The position numbers and the translations under genes are program-made. Under the pieces are notes generated by a model. The model did not search any database and was not told the origin of the DNA. It saw only the letters and a list, made by a program, of their open reading frames with translations. From JAAGZL01 sp050288625 (GTDB taxonomy: Bacteria > Pseudomonadota > Gammaproteobacteria > Chromatiales > Chromatiaceae): 64,000 nt of DNA. Shown in pieces: positions 45,963 to 54,414 of this stretch; positions within the stretch are counted from its first letter, which is position 1; every line of letters starts with the position of its first letter. The stretch lies in the NCBI GenBank assembly GCA_050288625.1, contig JBNKEE010000036.1:49754-113753 (forward strand). Direction: 5' to 3'.

Positions 45963-48884
45963 TTACAAAAGCTTAATTCGTTTGGCCTGCTCATCCAGCT
46001 TTGCCAGGGCAGACTTAGCGTTTTCAAGTTTGTCACGTTCTTTCCGCACCACAGCCTCTGGCGCCTTGTCCACAAATCCGGGGTTAGAGAGCTTCACTTC
46101 TATCCGTTCAATTTCACCTTTTAGCTTGCCGATTTCCTTCTCCAGGCGGGACAACTCTGCATCACTGTCTATGAGACCGCTCAGCGGGATCAGTAGTTTC
46201 ATCTCCCCGACCAAGGCGGTGGCGGATTCCGGTCCATCCTCTCCCTCATCCAATACATCGATTGATTCGGTGCGGGCCAGAAAGTCGAGATATGAACGAT
46301 GTTTATTTGCCCATAGCTTGTCGTTGTTTGAGGTGTGAGAGAGCAGAACAGGTACCGGTTTTCCTGGTGATATGTTCATTTCTCCTTTGATCTTACGTAT
46401 GCCCAGGATGAACTGCATTACCCATGCCATTTCGTTCTCCGCATCCCGGTCGATCTTGCTCTCGTTTGCTACGGGGAATGGTTCTAGCATTATGGTCTCG
46501 CCATCCTTGCCAGCTAGAGGTTTGAGTGTCTGCCAGATCTCCTCGGTGATGAAGGGCATAATAGGGTGGGTCAGGCGCAGCAGTGTTTCCAGTACACGCA
46601 CCAGGGTGCGGCGGGTGCCGCGTTTGGCGGAGGCAGTGGCGTTGTCATCATTCAGAACCGGCTTGGACAACTCCAGATACCAGTCGCAGTACTCGTTCCA
46701 GGTGAACTCGTAGATTGCCTGGGCGGCGTGGTCGAAGCGGTATCCATCCAGGGCGTCGGTGACTCTGGCCTCGGCCTGCTGCAGACGGGAGATGATCCAG
46801 CGGTCGGCTATCGACAGCTCTACCTCTCCTCCATCCTGAGCGCAATCCTGGCCCTCGGTGTTCATCAACACATAACGCGCCGCATTCCATAGCTTGTTGC
46901 AGAAGTTGCGGTAGCCCTCGATGCGTCCCAGGTCGAACTTGATGTCGCGTCCGGTGGCGGCCAGGGCGGCGAAGGTGAAGCGCAGGGAGTCGGTGCCGAA
47001 GCTGGAAATGCCGTTCGGGAACTCCTTGCGGGTCTGTTTCTCGATCTTTTGCGCCAGTTGTGGCTGCATCATGCCGCTGGTGCGTTTGGTCACTAGGGAC
47101 TCCAGATCGATGCCATCAATCAAATCAATCGGATCCAGCACGTTGCCCTTGGACTTGGACATCTTGTCGCCGTGGCTGTCGCGTACCAAGCCGTGTACAT
47201 AGACCTCGTGGAAGGGTACCTCGCCGTCCATGAACTTGAGGCCCATCATAATCATGCGTGCTACCCAGAAGAAGATGATGTCGAAACCGGTGACCAATAC
47301 GCTGGTGGGATAGAAATCCTTTAGCCGATCGGTCTGTTCCGGCCAGCCCAGGGTGGAGAAAGGCCAGAGGGCGGAGCTGAACCAGGTGTCCAGCACATCT
47401 TCGTCCTGGCGCAGGGGATAGTCGGCTGCAAGGCTGTGCTTGTCACGCACCTCCTGCTCATCACGGCCCACATAGACATTACCTGCATCGTCATACCAGG
47501 CGGGGATGCGGTGGCCCCACCAGATCTGGCGACTGATGCACCAGTCCTGGATGTTACGCATCCACTCATAATAGGTGTTCTTCCAGTTGTCGGGGACGAA
47601 CTTGATTCTGCCTGTCTCCACCGCCTCGATGGCCGGCTTGGCCAGGGGTGCGATCTTCACGTACCACTGGTCGGTGAGGAAGGGTTCAATCACAGCGCCG
47701 GAGCGATCGCCACGCGGCACCACTAGCCTGTGGTCCACGATCTTCTCCAGTAGTCCCAGCTCTTCCAGGTCGGCTACGATCTGTTTACGCGCCGCGTAGC
47801 GATCCATACCGATATATTTGGCCGGGACTAGTTCCCCTTCGTCGGATTCATTTTCGCGGATGGCCGCGTCCACGGTGAAGATGTTGATCAGACCTCCGTG
47901 GGCCTGTTCGCTGATCTGCACCTCATCCCGATGGCGGTGCCATACCTCGTTGTCGTTGAAGTCGTGGGCCGGGGTGATCTTCACGCAACCGGTGCCGAAC
48001 TCGGGATCGGCATGCTCGTCGGCGATGATGGGGATCTTGCGTCCGGTCAGGGGCAGTTCCACCAGTTCCCCGATCAGGTGTTTGTAGCGCTCGTCCTCTG
48101 GATTGACGGCTACGGCGCAGTCGCCCAGCATGGTCTCGGGGCGGGTGGTGGATACCACCATATGGCCCTGGCCGTTGGAGAGGGGATAGCGCATGTGCCA
48201 CATGTGGCCGCTCTCCTCCTCGTTAATTACCTCCAGGTCAGAGACGGCGGTGTGCAGCTTGGGGTCCCAGTTCACCAGACGTTTACCGCGGTATATCAGG
48301 CCTTCTTCATACAGACGGACAAACACCTCTTTCACTGCGTCGGAGAGACCGTCATCCATGGTGAAACGCTCGTGTTCCCAATCCAGGGAGGAACCGAGAC
48401 GGCGCAGCTGGCGGGTGATGTTGCCACCGGATTCGCCGCGCCATTCCCAGATGCGGTCGATGAAGGCGTCGCGGCCCAGGTCGTGACGTCTCTTGCCCTC
48501 GGCCTCCAGTTGGCGCTCTACCACCATCTGGGTGGCGATGCCGGCATGATCGGTGCCCGGCTGCCACAGGGTCTGGTCCCCCTTCATGCGGTGGTAGCGG
48601 ATCAGGGTGTCCATGATGGTGTTGTTGAAGCCGTGCCCCATGTGCAGGCTGCCTGTCACATTAGGAGGCGGGATCATGATGCAGTAAGAGCTGTCACCCG
48701 TTGTGGCAGGTGCGGCCGTTCCCGGCGTCCTCGGCTCAGGCTTCCTGCTTCGCTCTAACTCCTGCATCCCTGCAGTCGTGTCTCCCGCGGCACTACCACA
48801 TCCCTGTGGGGCGAAGTATCCGCGCTTTTCCCAGGTTTCGTACCAGCGCTGTTCCAGACTATGGGGGTCGTAGGTTTTATCCAT
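45963..48884 (-). CDS. valS: Valyl-tRNA synthetase, with an N-terminal insertion
   Basis: 973-residue class I synthetase that charges tRNA-Val. HIGH-type motif PPPNVTGSLHMGHG (residues 72-85), KMSKSKGNVLDP near residue 570, editing domain in between, anticodon-binding helices and the C-terminal coiled coil (LSRLEKEIGKLKGEIERIEVKLSNPGFVDKAP) are all present. Between GYFAPQ and YCIMIPPPN, where relatives have only a few residues, about 30-37 extra residues of low complexity occur (approximately 28-64). The gene is more GC-rich than its neighbours, as seen for example at 48,001-48,060 (39 of 60 bases). Confidence 0.96.
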   Translation of the reverse strand: MDKTYDPHSLEQRWYETWEKRGYFAPQGCGSAAGDTTAGMQELERSRKPEPRTPGTAAPATTGDSSYCIMIPPPNVTGSLHMGHGFNNTIMDTLIRYHRMKGDQTLWQPGTDHAGIATQMVVERQLEAEGKRRHDLGRDAFIDRIWEWRGESGGNITRQLRRLGSSLDWEHERFTMDDGLSDAVKEVFVRLYEEGLIYRGKRLVNWDPKLHTAVSDLEVINEEESGHMWHMRYPLSNGQGHMVVSTTRPETMLGDCAVAVNPEDERYKHLIGELVELPLTGRKIPIIADEHADPEFGTGCVKITPAHDFNDNEVWHRHRDEVQISEQAHGGLINIFTVDAAIRENESDEGELVPAKYIGMDRYAARKQIVADLEELGLLEKIVDHRLVVPRGDRSGAVIEPFLTDQWYVKIAPLAKPAIEAVETGRIKFVPDNWKNTYYEWMRNIQDWCISRQIWWGHRIPAWYDDAGNVYVGRDEQEVRDKHSLAADYPLRQDEDVLDTWFSSALWPFSTLGWPEQTDRLKDFYPTSVLVTGFDIIFFWVARMIMMGLKFMDGEVPFHEVYVHGLVRDSHGDKMSKSKGNVLDPIDLIDGIDLESLVTKRTSGMMQPQLAQKIEKQTRKEFPNGISSFGTDSLRFTFAALAATGRDIKFDLGRIEGYRNFCNKLWNAARYVLMNTEGQDCAQDGGEVELSIADRWIISRLQQAEARVTDALDGYRFDHAAQAIYEFTWNEYCDWYLELSKPVLNDDNATASAKRGTRRTLVRVLETLLRLTHPIMPFITEEIWQTLKPLAGKDGETIMLEPFPVANESKIDRDAENEMAWVMQFILGIRKIKGEMNISPGKPVPVLLSHTSNNDKLWANKHRSYLDFLARTESIDVLDEGEDGPESATALVGEMKLLIPLSGLIDSDAELSRLEKEIGKLKGEIERIEVKLSNPGFVDKAPEAVVRKERDKLENAKSALAKLDEQAKRIKLL
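48693..48803 (-). repeat. In-frame low-complexity insertion in valS
   Basis: Codes for a Gly/Ala/Thr/Pro- and Arg-rich stretch (residues 28-64) ahead of the HIGH-type motif. At DNA level it contains TGCAGGGATGCAGGAG, which repeats TGCAGG, and GCGAAGCAGG, resembling fragments of small repetitive elements. It keeps the reading frame, is absent from the usual ValS layout and lies in a surface-exposed region. Confidence 0.55.
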
Positions 48885-49112
48885 CGGTTATATATTTAAG
48901 GTATCGTTTGATTTAGGTGTATGCGTTGATGTTTCGGAAGAGGCAGGTTAAACAGCCACGACACGAAAAACGGGGTATTATATCTACACATGACAAAGAA
49001 TATAAGATCATATTAGGGAACAACTATAAGTTATGATTGTCTCGTCTCATGATCTCAGATAACTTGAAACATTAACTGGATATATTGTGACGTTTTTTTT
49101 AATCTAGGGCCT

Positions 49113-50273
49113 ATGGCAGTAAATCCAAAACGTATAGCTACACCACGTATCTCCACATCGGGCTCAAGCGGCTTCCCGATGCGACTCTTCGTTTCCCTGA
49201 TTTTGATCGCAGCCTGGACCTGGGGCGTATACCTTATCGGTCGTGATGGGTTCGGATCGGGTGAGATGGATTCTCTGGAATCGGTAAAACCTCTAACTGA
49301 ATATGAGGCCATGAAGCAGGGGGACGGAAAGTCAGGTTCTGCCCCTAAGCTGCAACTACATATCAAGGATATCGCTCTGGTCCCTACCGAAAAAGATGGT
49401 GCATATAAATATAAGTTGACCGTAGAGCCTCTCATTGGCATGGGTGGAGTTGTTACCGGAACGCTTAAGCTTCTCATAACTGACGATGATGACGAAGCAG
49501 TGGAGATACCAGGTGCAAAGAATGAACTGGAAAATGGTCGACGCCCCTTTAGCATGACCCAGGATCTGACTGGTGACGTAGTTTTACCGAAAGATTTTGA
49601 ACCGGAAAAGGTGGCTGTGGAGTTGTTTATCGGAGAAGATACCTCTAATCCCCTAATCCAAAAATACAGTTGGTCAGACGTGCTTGCTGAAAAGAAGCAG
49701 GATGACACCAAGGTCAACGATGAGCAAAAGGCCTTGTCTGAACTGGAAAGGGAGAACTTAGCCCTAAAAATAAAGCTGGCCAAGGCCGAGGCTGCGTTAC
49801 CTGCGGTTGGTGCTTCCTCTGGTCTAAGTGGAGGAACAGTTCAAGAGCTGAAGAAAGAGCGGGATGCCATGGCTAAGGAGATGGAAGAACTAAGGAAGAA
49901 GATCTCTGATTTAAGTGGAAAGGTCGAAATCAAGGATATTCGTTTAAAGACCAAACTGTTGAGTAATGAAGTTGATTTTTATATCTCCGTGACCCGGACA
50001 GTACAGGATGGAAACAGATTGACCGGGGCCATGTATGTCTCTCTAAGTGGAACAGAGGGCGACCAAAACAAAGTTTACACCCACGCACAAATAACGCCTG
50101 ACAAGAAAAACAAATACAGACTTGGGTTTAGAAATTTTCAGGAAATACAACAGACTATAGAGGTGCCAAGTGGTTTTACTCCTGAGAAACTCATAGTCCA
50201 CGTCGTGCCAGAGAATAAATCTATTCAGGAACTAACTGAAGAGTATGACTGGGAAAAGCTTACCAGTGAGTAA
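49113..50273 (+). CDS. Membrane-anchored coiled-coil protein with duplicated domain (DUF6776-like)
   Basis: 386 residues. One TM helix at about 23-43 anchors it, with the rest periplasmic. Two similar domains (80-191 and 269-383) flank a charged coiled coil (200-268). Each has an IKDIxL strand, a central GxxxGxxxxxL sheet, an FSMTQ/FQEIQ-like loop, then a V-LP/VPSGF-x-PEK strand and a Y-x-W ending (KYSWSDVL; EYDWEKL). The domain pattern resembles DUF6776-like proteins of gammaproteobacteria, whose role is not known to me. It looks like an internal duplication and is transcribed alone. Confidence 0.7.
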   Translation: MAVNPKRIATPRISTSGSSGFPMRLFVSLILIAAWTWGVYLIGRDGFGSGEMDSLESVKPLTEYEAMKQGDGKSGSAPKLQLHIKDIALVPTEKDGAYKYKLTVEPLIGMGGVVTGTLKLLITDDDDEAVEIPGAKNELENGRRPFSMTQDLTGDVVLPKDFEPEKVAVELFIGEDTSNPLIQKYSWSDVLAEKKQDDTKVNDEQKALSELERENLALKIKLAKAEAALPAVGASSGLSGGTVQELKKERDAMAKEMEELRKKISDLSGKVEIKDIRLKTKLLSNEVDFYISVTRTVQDGNRLTGAMYVSLSGTEGDQNKVYTHAQITPDKKNKYRLGFRNFQEIQQTIEVPSGFTPEKLIVHVVPENKSIQELTEEYDWEKLTSE

Positions 50274-50427
50274 GCGTTGGCACATTAATCTATTGGTCCC
50301 GACCTTCATACATATGATTTCCTAGGCTAGTATTAATGTATTAGACGTTTTGCCTTCATCGTTCAATAGTTTGAATCCATTCTAAGTTTGCGACCGTAGT
50401 ATAAGTATCAATAAACAGGATACTAAC

Positions 50428-52590
50428 TTGGTGATAAGCAATATGAACTATAAAAAAATGGGTTTGCTGCTCCTGATCTTGCTATTTGCTGTAGTATTTT
50501 TTTCTTTTGATCTGGGGCAGTATCTAAATCTCGAATTCCTGAAATCAAGACACTCAGATCTGCTTGCATGGCGCGATACCAGTCCGTGGCAGGCCGCGTC
50601 TCTCTTCTTTATTATATATGTGGTTGTGACTGCTGTTTCGCTGCCAGGTGCCGCGGTTATGACCCTGGCTATGGGGGCTATATTTGGTCTGTTATGGGGT
50701 ACTGTTTTGGTCTCTTTCGCCTCGACCCTGGGCGCCACTCTAGCATTTTTGATTGCAAGGTTTGTTTTACGCGATGCTGTGCAGGAACGCTTTGGCGACA
50801 GATTACGGACCTTAAACAGAGGTGTTGAGAAGGATGGAGAATTTTATCTGTTCGGGCTGCGTCTGGTGCCGATCTTTCCTTTCTTCGTAATCAACCTGGT
50901 AATGGCGCTGACTCCAATACGTACCTGGACCTTTGCATGGGTGAGCCAGATTGGTATGTTGGCTGGCACCATTGTCTATGTGAATGCTGGCACCCAGTTG
51001 GCCGGAATAGATTCACTCTCTGGCATCCTTTCTCCTGGGCTGCTGTTCTCTTTTGTATTGCTTGGGATATTTCCGCTTATCGCGAAAAAGGTACTCGGTG
51101 CAATTAAGGCGCGCCGAGTCTTAAAAGAGCACCCAAAACCGACTAGGTTTGATCGCAACATCATAGTGATTGGTGCTGGTTCAGGTGGTCTGGTGGCTGC
51201 ATACATAGCCGCTGCCGTTAAGTCCAAAGTAACATTGATTGAGAAGCACAAGATGGGTGGTGACTGCCTAAACACTGGTTGTGTTCCCTCCAAGGCGCTT
51301 ATTCGTTCGGCACGTTTCTTATCAAATATCAAACGGGCACAAGAGTACGGATTCAAGCCGATGCAGGCCGAGTTTGATTTTGCGGATATTATGGAACGGG
51401 TGCAGGGAGTGGTTGCTAAAGTGGCCCCACATGATTCGGTGGAACGCTATACAAATCTGGGAGTTGAGGTGATAGAAGGCGAGGCCAGGATTACATCTCC
51501 GTATGCAGTTGAGGTCAATGGTCAGACCCTGACTACCCGTAATATCATAATTGCAACTGGCGCCCGTCCATTTGTTCCGCCCATCAAAGGGTTGGATCAA
51601 TTTGATTATCTGACCTCAGACAATATGTGGGAGATCAGAGAGCTACCCAAGCGCATGCTGGTCCTTGGTGGTGGTCCTATCGGTTGTGAGTTGGCCCAGA
51701 GCTTGGCCATGTTTGGTTCCCAGGTGACCATCGTGGAGATGATGCCGAAGCTGATGATCAGGGAAGACGAGGACGTTGTTGCAGCCGTAACCGAACAGTT
51801 TTTCCGAGACGGTATAGATGTGAAGACCGGACACATGGCCAAGGAATTCCTGATTGAAGACGGTAAGAATATTTTGATAGCCGAGCGTGATGGCAATGAC
51901 GTTAGGATTGAGTTCGATCAGGTCCTGGTCGCGGTGGGTAGGGCGGCAAATACTACTGGATTCGGACTGGAAGAGCTTGGAGTTGAACTGAGTCAACGCA
52001 GAACCATAGAGGTAAACGAGTTTCTTCAAACCAATTTCCCCAATATCTATGCCTGCGGCGATGTAGCTGGACCATATCAGTTTACCCATACCGCAGGACA
52101 TCAGGCCTGGTATGCAGCTGTTAACTCTCTGTTTGGGGTGTTTCGGCGCTTTAAGGTAGATTACTCCGTGATACCTTTCGCCACTTTTACCAATCCAGAA
52201 GTGGCTAGGGTCGGTCTGAACGAGCAGGAGGCCGAGCAGCAGGGCATCAAGTATGATGTGACGACCTATGGTATTGATGATCTGGATCGGGCTATAGCAG
52301 ATGGAGAGGATCATGGTTTTGTTAAGATCCTAACCGTTCCCGGAAAAGACAAGATACTGGGAGCGACTATCGTGGGCGAACACGCAGGAGAGTTGATCAG
52401 CGAATTTGTCAGTGCAATGCGTAACCGCTTTGGTCTGAATAAGATACTGGGAACTATCCATATCTATCCGACCTGGACCGAGGCAAATAAATACGCCGCT
52501 GGTAACTGGAAACGCGCCCATGCGCCGCAAAGGCTACTGAGATGGGTAGAACGTTTCCACGCATGGCGCAGGGGAGAGCGAGAGTCCTGA
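50428..52590 (+). CDS. VTT-domain (TVP38/TMEM64) fused to flavin disulfide reductase
   Basis: 720 residues. The start is GTG at 50428, or ATG at 50443 (MNYKKMGLL). The N-terminal part (about 1-225) is a TVP38/TMEM64 (VTT) membrane domain with about six helices (VVVTAVSLPGAAVMTLAMGAIFGLLWG). From about 240 follows a class I pyridine-nucleotide-disulfide oxidoreductase: FAD motif VIGAGSGGLVAAYIAA, redox-active CLNTGC (residues about 281-286), NAD motif GGGPIGCELAQSLA and the dimer domain. The C-terminal HxHPTxxE dyad is HIYPTWTE, with Tyr for the base histidine. No N-terminal HMA domain or C-terminal cysteine pair as in MerA, so mercuric reductase is unlikely. Confidence 0.9.
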   Translation: MVISNMNYKKMGLLLLILLFAVVFFSFDLGQYLNLEFLKSRHSDLLAWRDTSPWQAASLFFIIYVVVTAVSLPGAAVMTLAMGAIFGLLWGTVLVSFASTLGATLAFLIARFVLRDAVQERFGDRLRTLNRGVEKDGEFYLFGLRLVPIFPFFVINLVMALTPIRTWTFAWVSQIGMLAGTIVYVNAGTQLAGIDSLSGILSPGLLFSFVLLGIFPLIAKKVLGAIKARRVLKEHPKPTRFDRNIIVIGAGSGGLVAAYIAAAVKSKVTLIEKHKMGGDCLNTGCVPSKALIRSARFLSNIKRAQEYGFKPMQAEFDFADIMERVQGVVAKVAPHDSVERYTNLGVEVIEGEARITSPYAVEVNGQTLTTRNIIIATGARPFVPPIKGLDQFDYLTSDNMWEIRELPKRMLVLGGGPIGCELAQSLAMFGSQVTIVEMMPKLMIREDEDVVAAVTEQFFRDGIDVKTGHMAKEFLIEDGKNILIAERDGNDVRIEFDQVLVAVGRAANTTGFGLEELGVELSQRRTIEVNEFLQTNFPNIYACGDVAGPYQFTHTAGHQAWYAAVNSLFGVFRRFKVDYSVIPFATFTNPEVARVGLNEQEAEQQGIKYDVTTYGIDDLDRAIADGEDHGFVKILTVPGKDKILGATIVGEHAGELISEFVSAMRNRFGLNKILGTIHIYPTWTEANKYAAGNWKRAHAPQRLLRWVERFHAWRRGERES

Positions 52591-53066
52591 TGGCATTGGA
52601 GAAGATCGTCTCCGGTGGTCAGACCGGAGTGGATCGCGCCGCCTTGGATGCGGCGCTAGACTTGGGAATAGCATGTGGCGGTTGGTGCCCTCGGGGCAGA
52701 CTGGCTGAGGACGGTACTGTCCCCAACATCTATCCCCTTACTGAGACGAAATCCAGCCAATATCATGTGCGCACCAGACAGAATGTGCGTGATTCAGATG
52801 CTACTCTGATCATTCATATCGGTCCCTTGGAAGGTGGTAGCGCGCTCACAGCAAAGTTTGCCTCAGAGTATGGTCGACCATGCATGCTGGTTGACCTGGA
52901 TAAAGAGGGAGACGCCGAATCTCTACTTATCTGGTTGAAAAATAATGAGATTACCGTTCTCAATATAGCGGGTCCCAGGGCATCCAAGATGCCTGATCTG
53001 TATTACAAGGCCTATAAATTTCTAAAAAAACTCCTCCCGCTTGCTACTAAAGAGAGCACGCTTTAA
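52590..53066 (+). CDS. Putative molybdenum carrier protein (DprA/LOG-like Rossmann)
   Basis: 158 residues from the ATG at 52590, which overlaps the upstream stop by one base; longer starts are inside the oxidoreductase gene. Conserved phrases EKIVSGGQTGVDRAALDAALDLGI, GGWCPRGRLAEDGTVPNIYPLTET and ATLIIHIGPLEGGSALTAKFA match the putative molybdenum carrier family (PF12694-like), related to YpsA and LOG proteins. These bind nucleotides or possibly molybdenum cofactor; the biochemical role is unproved. Probably co-expressed with the upstream oxidoreductase gene. Confidence 0.85.
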   Translation: MALEKIVSGGQTGVDRAALDAALDLGIACGGWCPRGRLAEDGTVPNIYPLTETKSSQYHVRTRQNVRDSDATLIIHIGPLEGGSALTAKFASEYGRPCMLVDLDKEGDAESLLIWLKNNEITVLNIAGPRASKMPDLYYKAYKFLKKLLPLATKESTL

Positions 53067-53086
53067 AGGAAAAAAGGCTATCTTAT

Positions 53087-53134
53087 ATCAATAAGTTTAT
53101 GTATAAAATTAACTAAATCTCCAAACTTATTGAT
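53087..53134. promoter_or_regulatory. 12-bp perfect inverted repeat upstream of the lipoprotein gene
   Basis: ATCAATAAGTTT (53087-53098) and AAACTTATTGAT (53123-53134) are exact complements separated by 24 bp. The right arm touches the -35 box of the promoter at 53134-53162, so a bound dimer could control it; alternatively it ends the upstream transcript. Confidence 0.5.
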
Positions 53135-53162
53135 TGACAAGTAAATATTTTCGTTCTATGCT
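53134..53162 (+). promoter_or_regulatory. Sigma-70-type promoter for the small lipoprotein gene
   Basis: TTGACA (53134-53139), 17-bp spacer, TATGCT (53157-53162). The 5' untranslated region would be about 80 nt. It is the best promoter match seen in the window. Confidence 0.7.
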
Positions 53163-53251
53163 CCTGGAAACTCGCAACGATTGAGACAATGGCTATCTGC
53201 CTCAACCGCTAGGAACAACTACATGATTGGATAGATAGGAAGGGTATTGAT

Positions 53252-53596
53252 ATGGCTCAAATGAGATTGGCGGCTGCAGTTGCTGCAGCAACGATAGCGA
53301 TGGGTACCCTGGCTGTTACCGGGTGCAATTCACGTGCAACAGGTAGTAACGTAAAAGGTGATGAGCCGTCTGGAGGCGAGATGACTGCCGATGCTGTGGT
53401 GGCCAGACCTATGACCCTATGGGCAGCTGCCATCGGTGCTGTTGGCTGGGTTGTAGCGCTGCCATTTACTTTGCCTAGCGGCAGCGCTGGTGATACAGCC
53501 AAGGCCTGGGTTGGTGGTCCACTGGAATCCACATTCTGCCGTCCGCTCGGCAAGATTGAAGAGGATTCGACCTGCTTCGGTGGTAGTGGCGGATAG
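53252..53596 (+). CDS. Small lipoprotein with second hydrophobic segment
   Basis: 114 residues. The signal sequence ends in a lipobox (LAVTGC, C25), so it should be a lipid-anchored periplasmic or outer-membrane protein. A second hydrophobic stretch (TLWAAAIGAVGWVVALPFTL, about 55-74) follows an unstructured acidic/Gly segment. The C-terminal part reads PSGSAGDTAKAWVGGPLESTFCRPLG, typical of small conserved proteins in gammaproteobacteria with no assigned role. It has its own strong promoter and terminator. AGGAAGGG precedes the ATG. Confidence 0.78.
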   Translation: MAQMRLAAAVAAATIAMGTLAVTGCNSRATGSNVKGDEPSGGEMTADAVVARPMTLWAAAIGAVGWVVALPFTLPSGSAGDTAKAWVGGPLESTFCRPLGKIEEDSTCFGGSGG

Positions 53597-53646
53597 GTCA
53601 ATTAGATAAAGTTTCGTTCGCGCCAAGCTGTTAAATCAGCTGTGTT

Positions 53647-53677
53647 AAGAGCCACATCCCAGTGGCTCTTTTTTTTT
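53647..53677 (+). terminator. Intrinsic terminator of the lipoprotein gene
   Basis: AAGAGCCAC (53647-53655) and GTGGCTCTT (53662-53670) form a perfect 9-bp stem followed by a run of T (nine Ts in all, 53669-53677). Confidence 0.9.
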
Positions 53678-53796
53678 GGCCAGGGGCGATGTGAATGGAT
53701 TTACTAGTGTCGCGAGAGACCAGGGACAAGGTGAGACCGCAGGTCGAGAGGATGGCCTGGGCCATGGTCGGAGCGACTGTATGAAGGGAAGAATAA

Positions 53797-54354
53797 CTAC
53801 TCAACCGGTGTGATTCTCACCAATGCTCCCATGATCGGATGATCGATGTAGTGTAGCTTGCCGCTTCTCATTCTGCGGTGTGCTTGCATACGAAAAACAC
53901 CAGGAGCAGGGCCGTTTGTGGTTTTCAGCAAGAGATCCAGGTCCAGGTGCAGGTAGCGTTTTACATGTACCTTGGCCGTTCCGGTAAGGACCCCGGTTTT
54001 GGTTTGGCCGGATACATATACAGGTATAGCATCTGCTTTGCCGACAGCAGGTTGGCGCCAAATCATATGTGTAAGTTTCACCGGTCTACCGCTGGCACGT
54101 TGCATCCTTTTAGCCGCATTGACCAGAGTTCGTCTGGAGTTGGGAAGGCTGGTATAGAGACCTTTACGAGTGAGATGGGTTGCGCTATCAATCTCTGGTT
54201 CTCCCGGGTCCTGCGGCCATGATTCGTTTATGGCTGCAGCTCTGGAGTTGCGTTCAAAGATGACCAATTCAACATCGTATTGTTCTACCGCTATTGCTGG
54301 TCCGGCAACAAGAAGGGCTGCAAGCAGTGGAAAAATGTTGCGCATAGTCATCAT
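53797..54354 (-). CDS. csiV: CsiV-family protein
   Basis: 185 residues. A signal peptide covers about 1-21 (FPLLAALLVAGPAIAVEQ). YDVELVIFERN follows the signal sequence, then a Lys/Arg-rich central part (RTLVNAAKRMQRASG) and DLLLKTTNGPAPGVFRMQAHRRMRSGKLHYIDHP near the end, as in CsiV. In Vibrio CsiV binds peptidoglycan and is needed with LpoA for PBP1A stimulation. The gene sits directly downstream of mfd on the same strand, the conserved arrangement. The gap is 60 bp. Confidence 0.85.
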   Translation of the reverse strand: MMTMRNIFPLLAALLVAGPAIAVEQYDVELVIFERNSRAAAINESWPQDPGEPEIDSATHLTRKGLYTSLPNSRRTLVNAAKRMQRASGRPVKLTHMIWRQPAVGKADAIPVYVSGQTKTGVLTGTAKVHVKRYLHLDLDLLLKTTNGPAPGVFRMQAHRRMRSGKLHYIDHPIMGALVRITPVE

Positions 54355-54414
54355 CTCAGAGGTTACCTTCTGTCATATCTTTAGTCTTATTGTTTCTCAC
54401 CTGGGGAAAAAAAT

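Noticed and set aside
47095..47125. ATCAA/TTGAT-like halves inside valS
   Set aside because: Coding sequence of a conserved synthetase segment; not in an intergenic region.
47898..48758. 286-residue plus-strand open frame inside valS
   Set aside because: GC-rich antisense shadow of the synthetase; no start signal and no known domain.
48693..48803. Intein or programmed frameshift in valS
   Set aside because: Too short for an intein, no splicing-type Cys/Ser and Asn borders, and the frame is continuous.
50428..52590. Mercuric reductase annotation for the flavoprotein
   Set aside because: No HMA domain, no C-terminal Cys pair and no mer genes nearby; only the disulfide reductase core matches.
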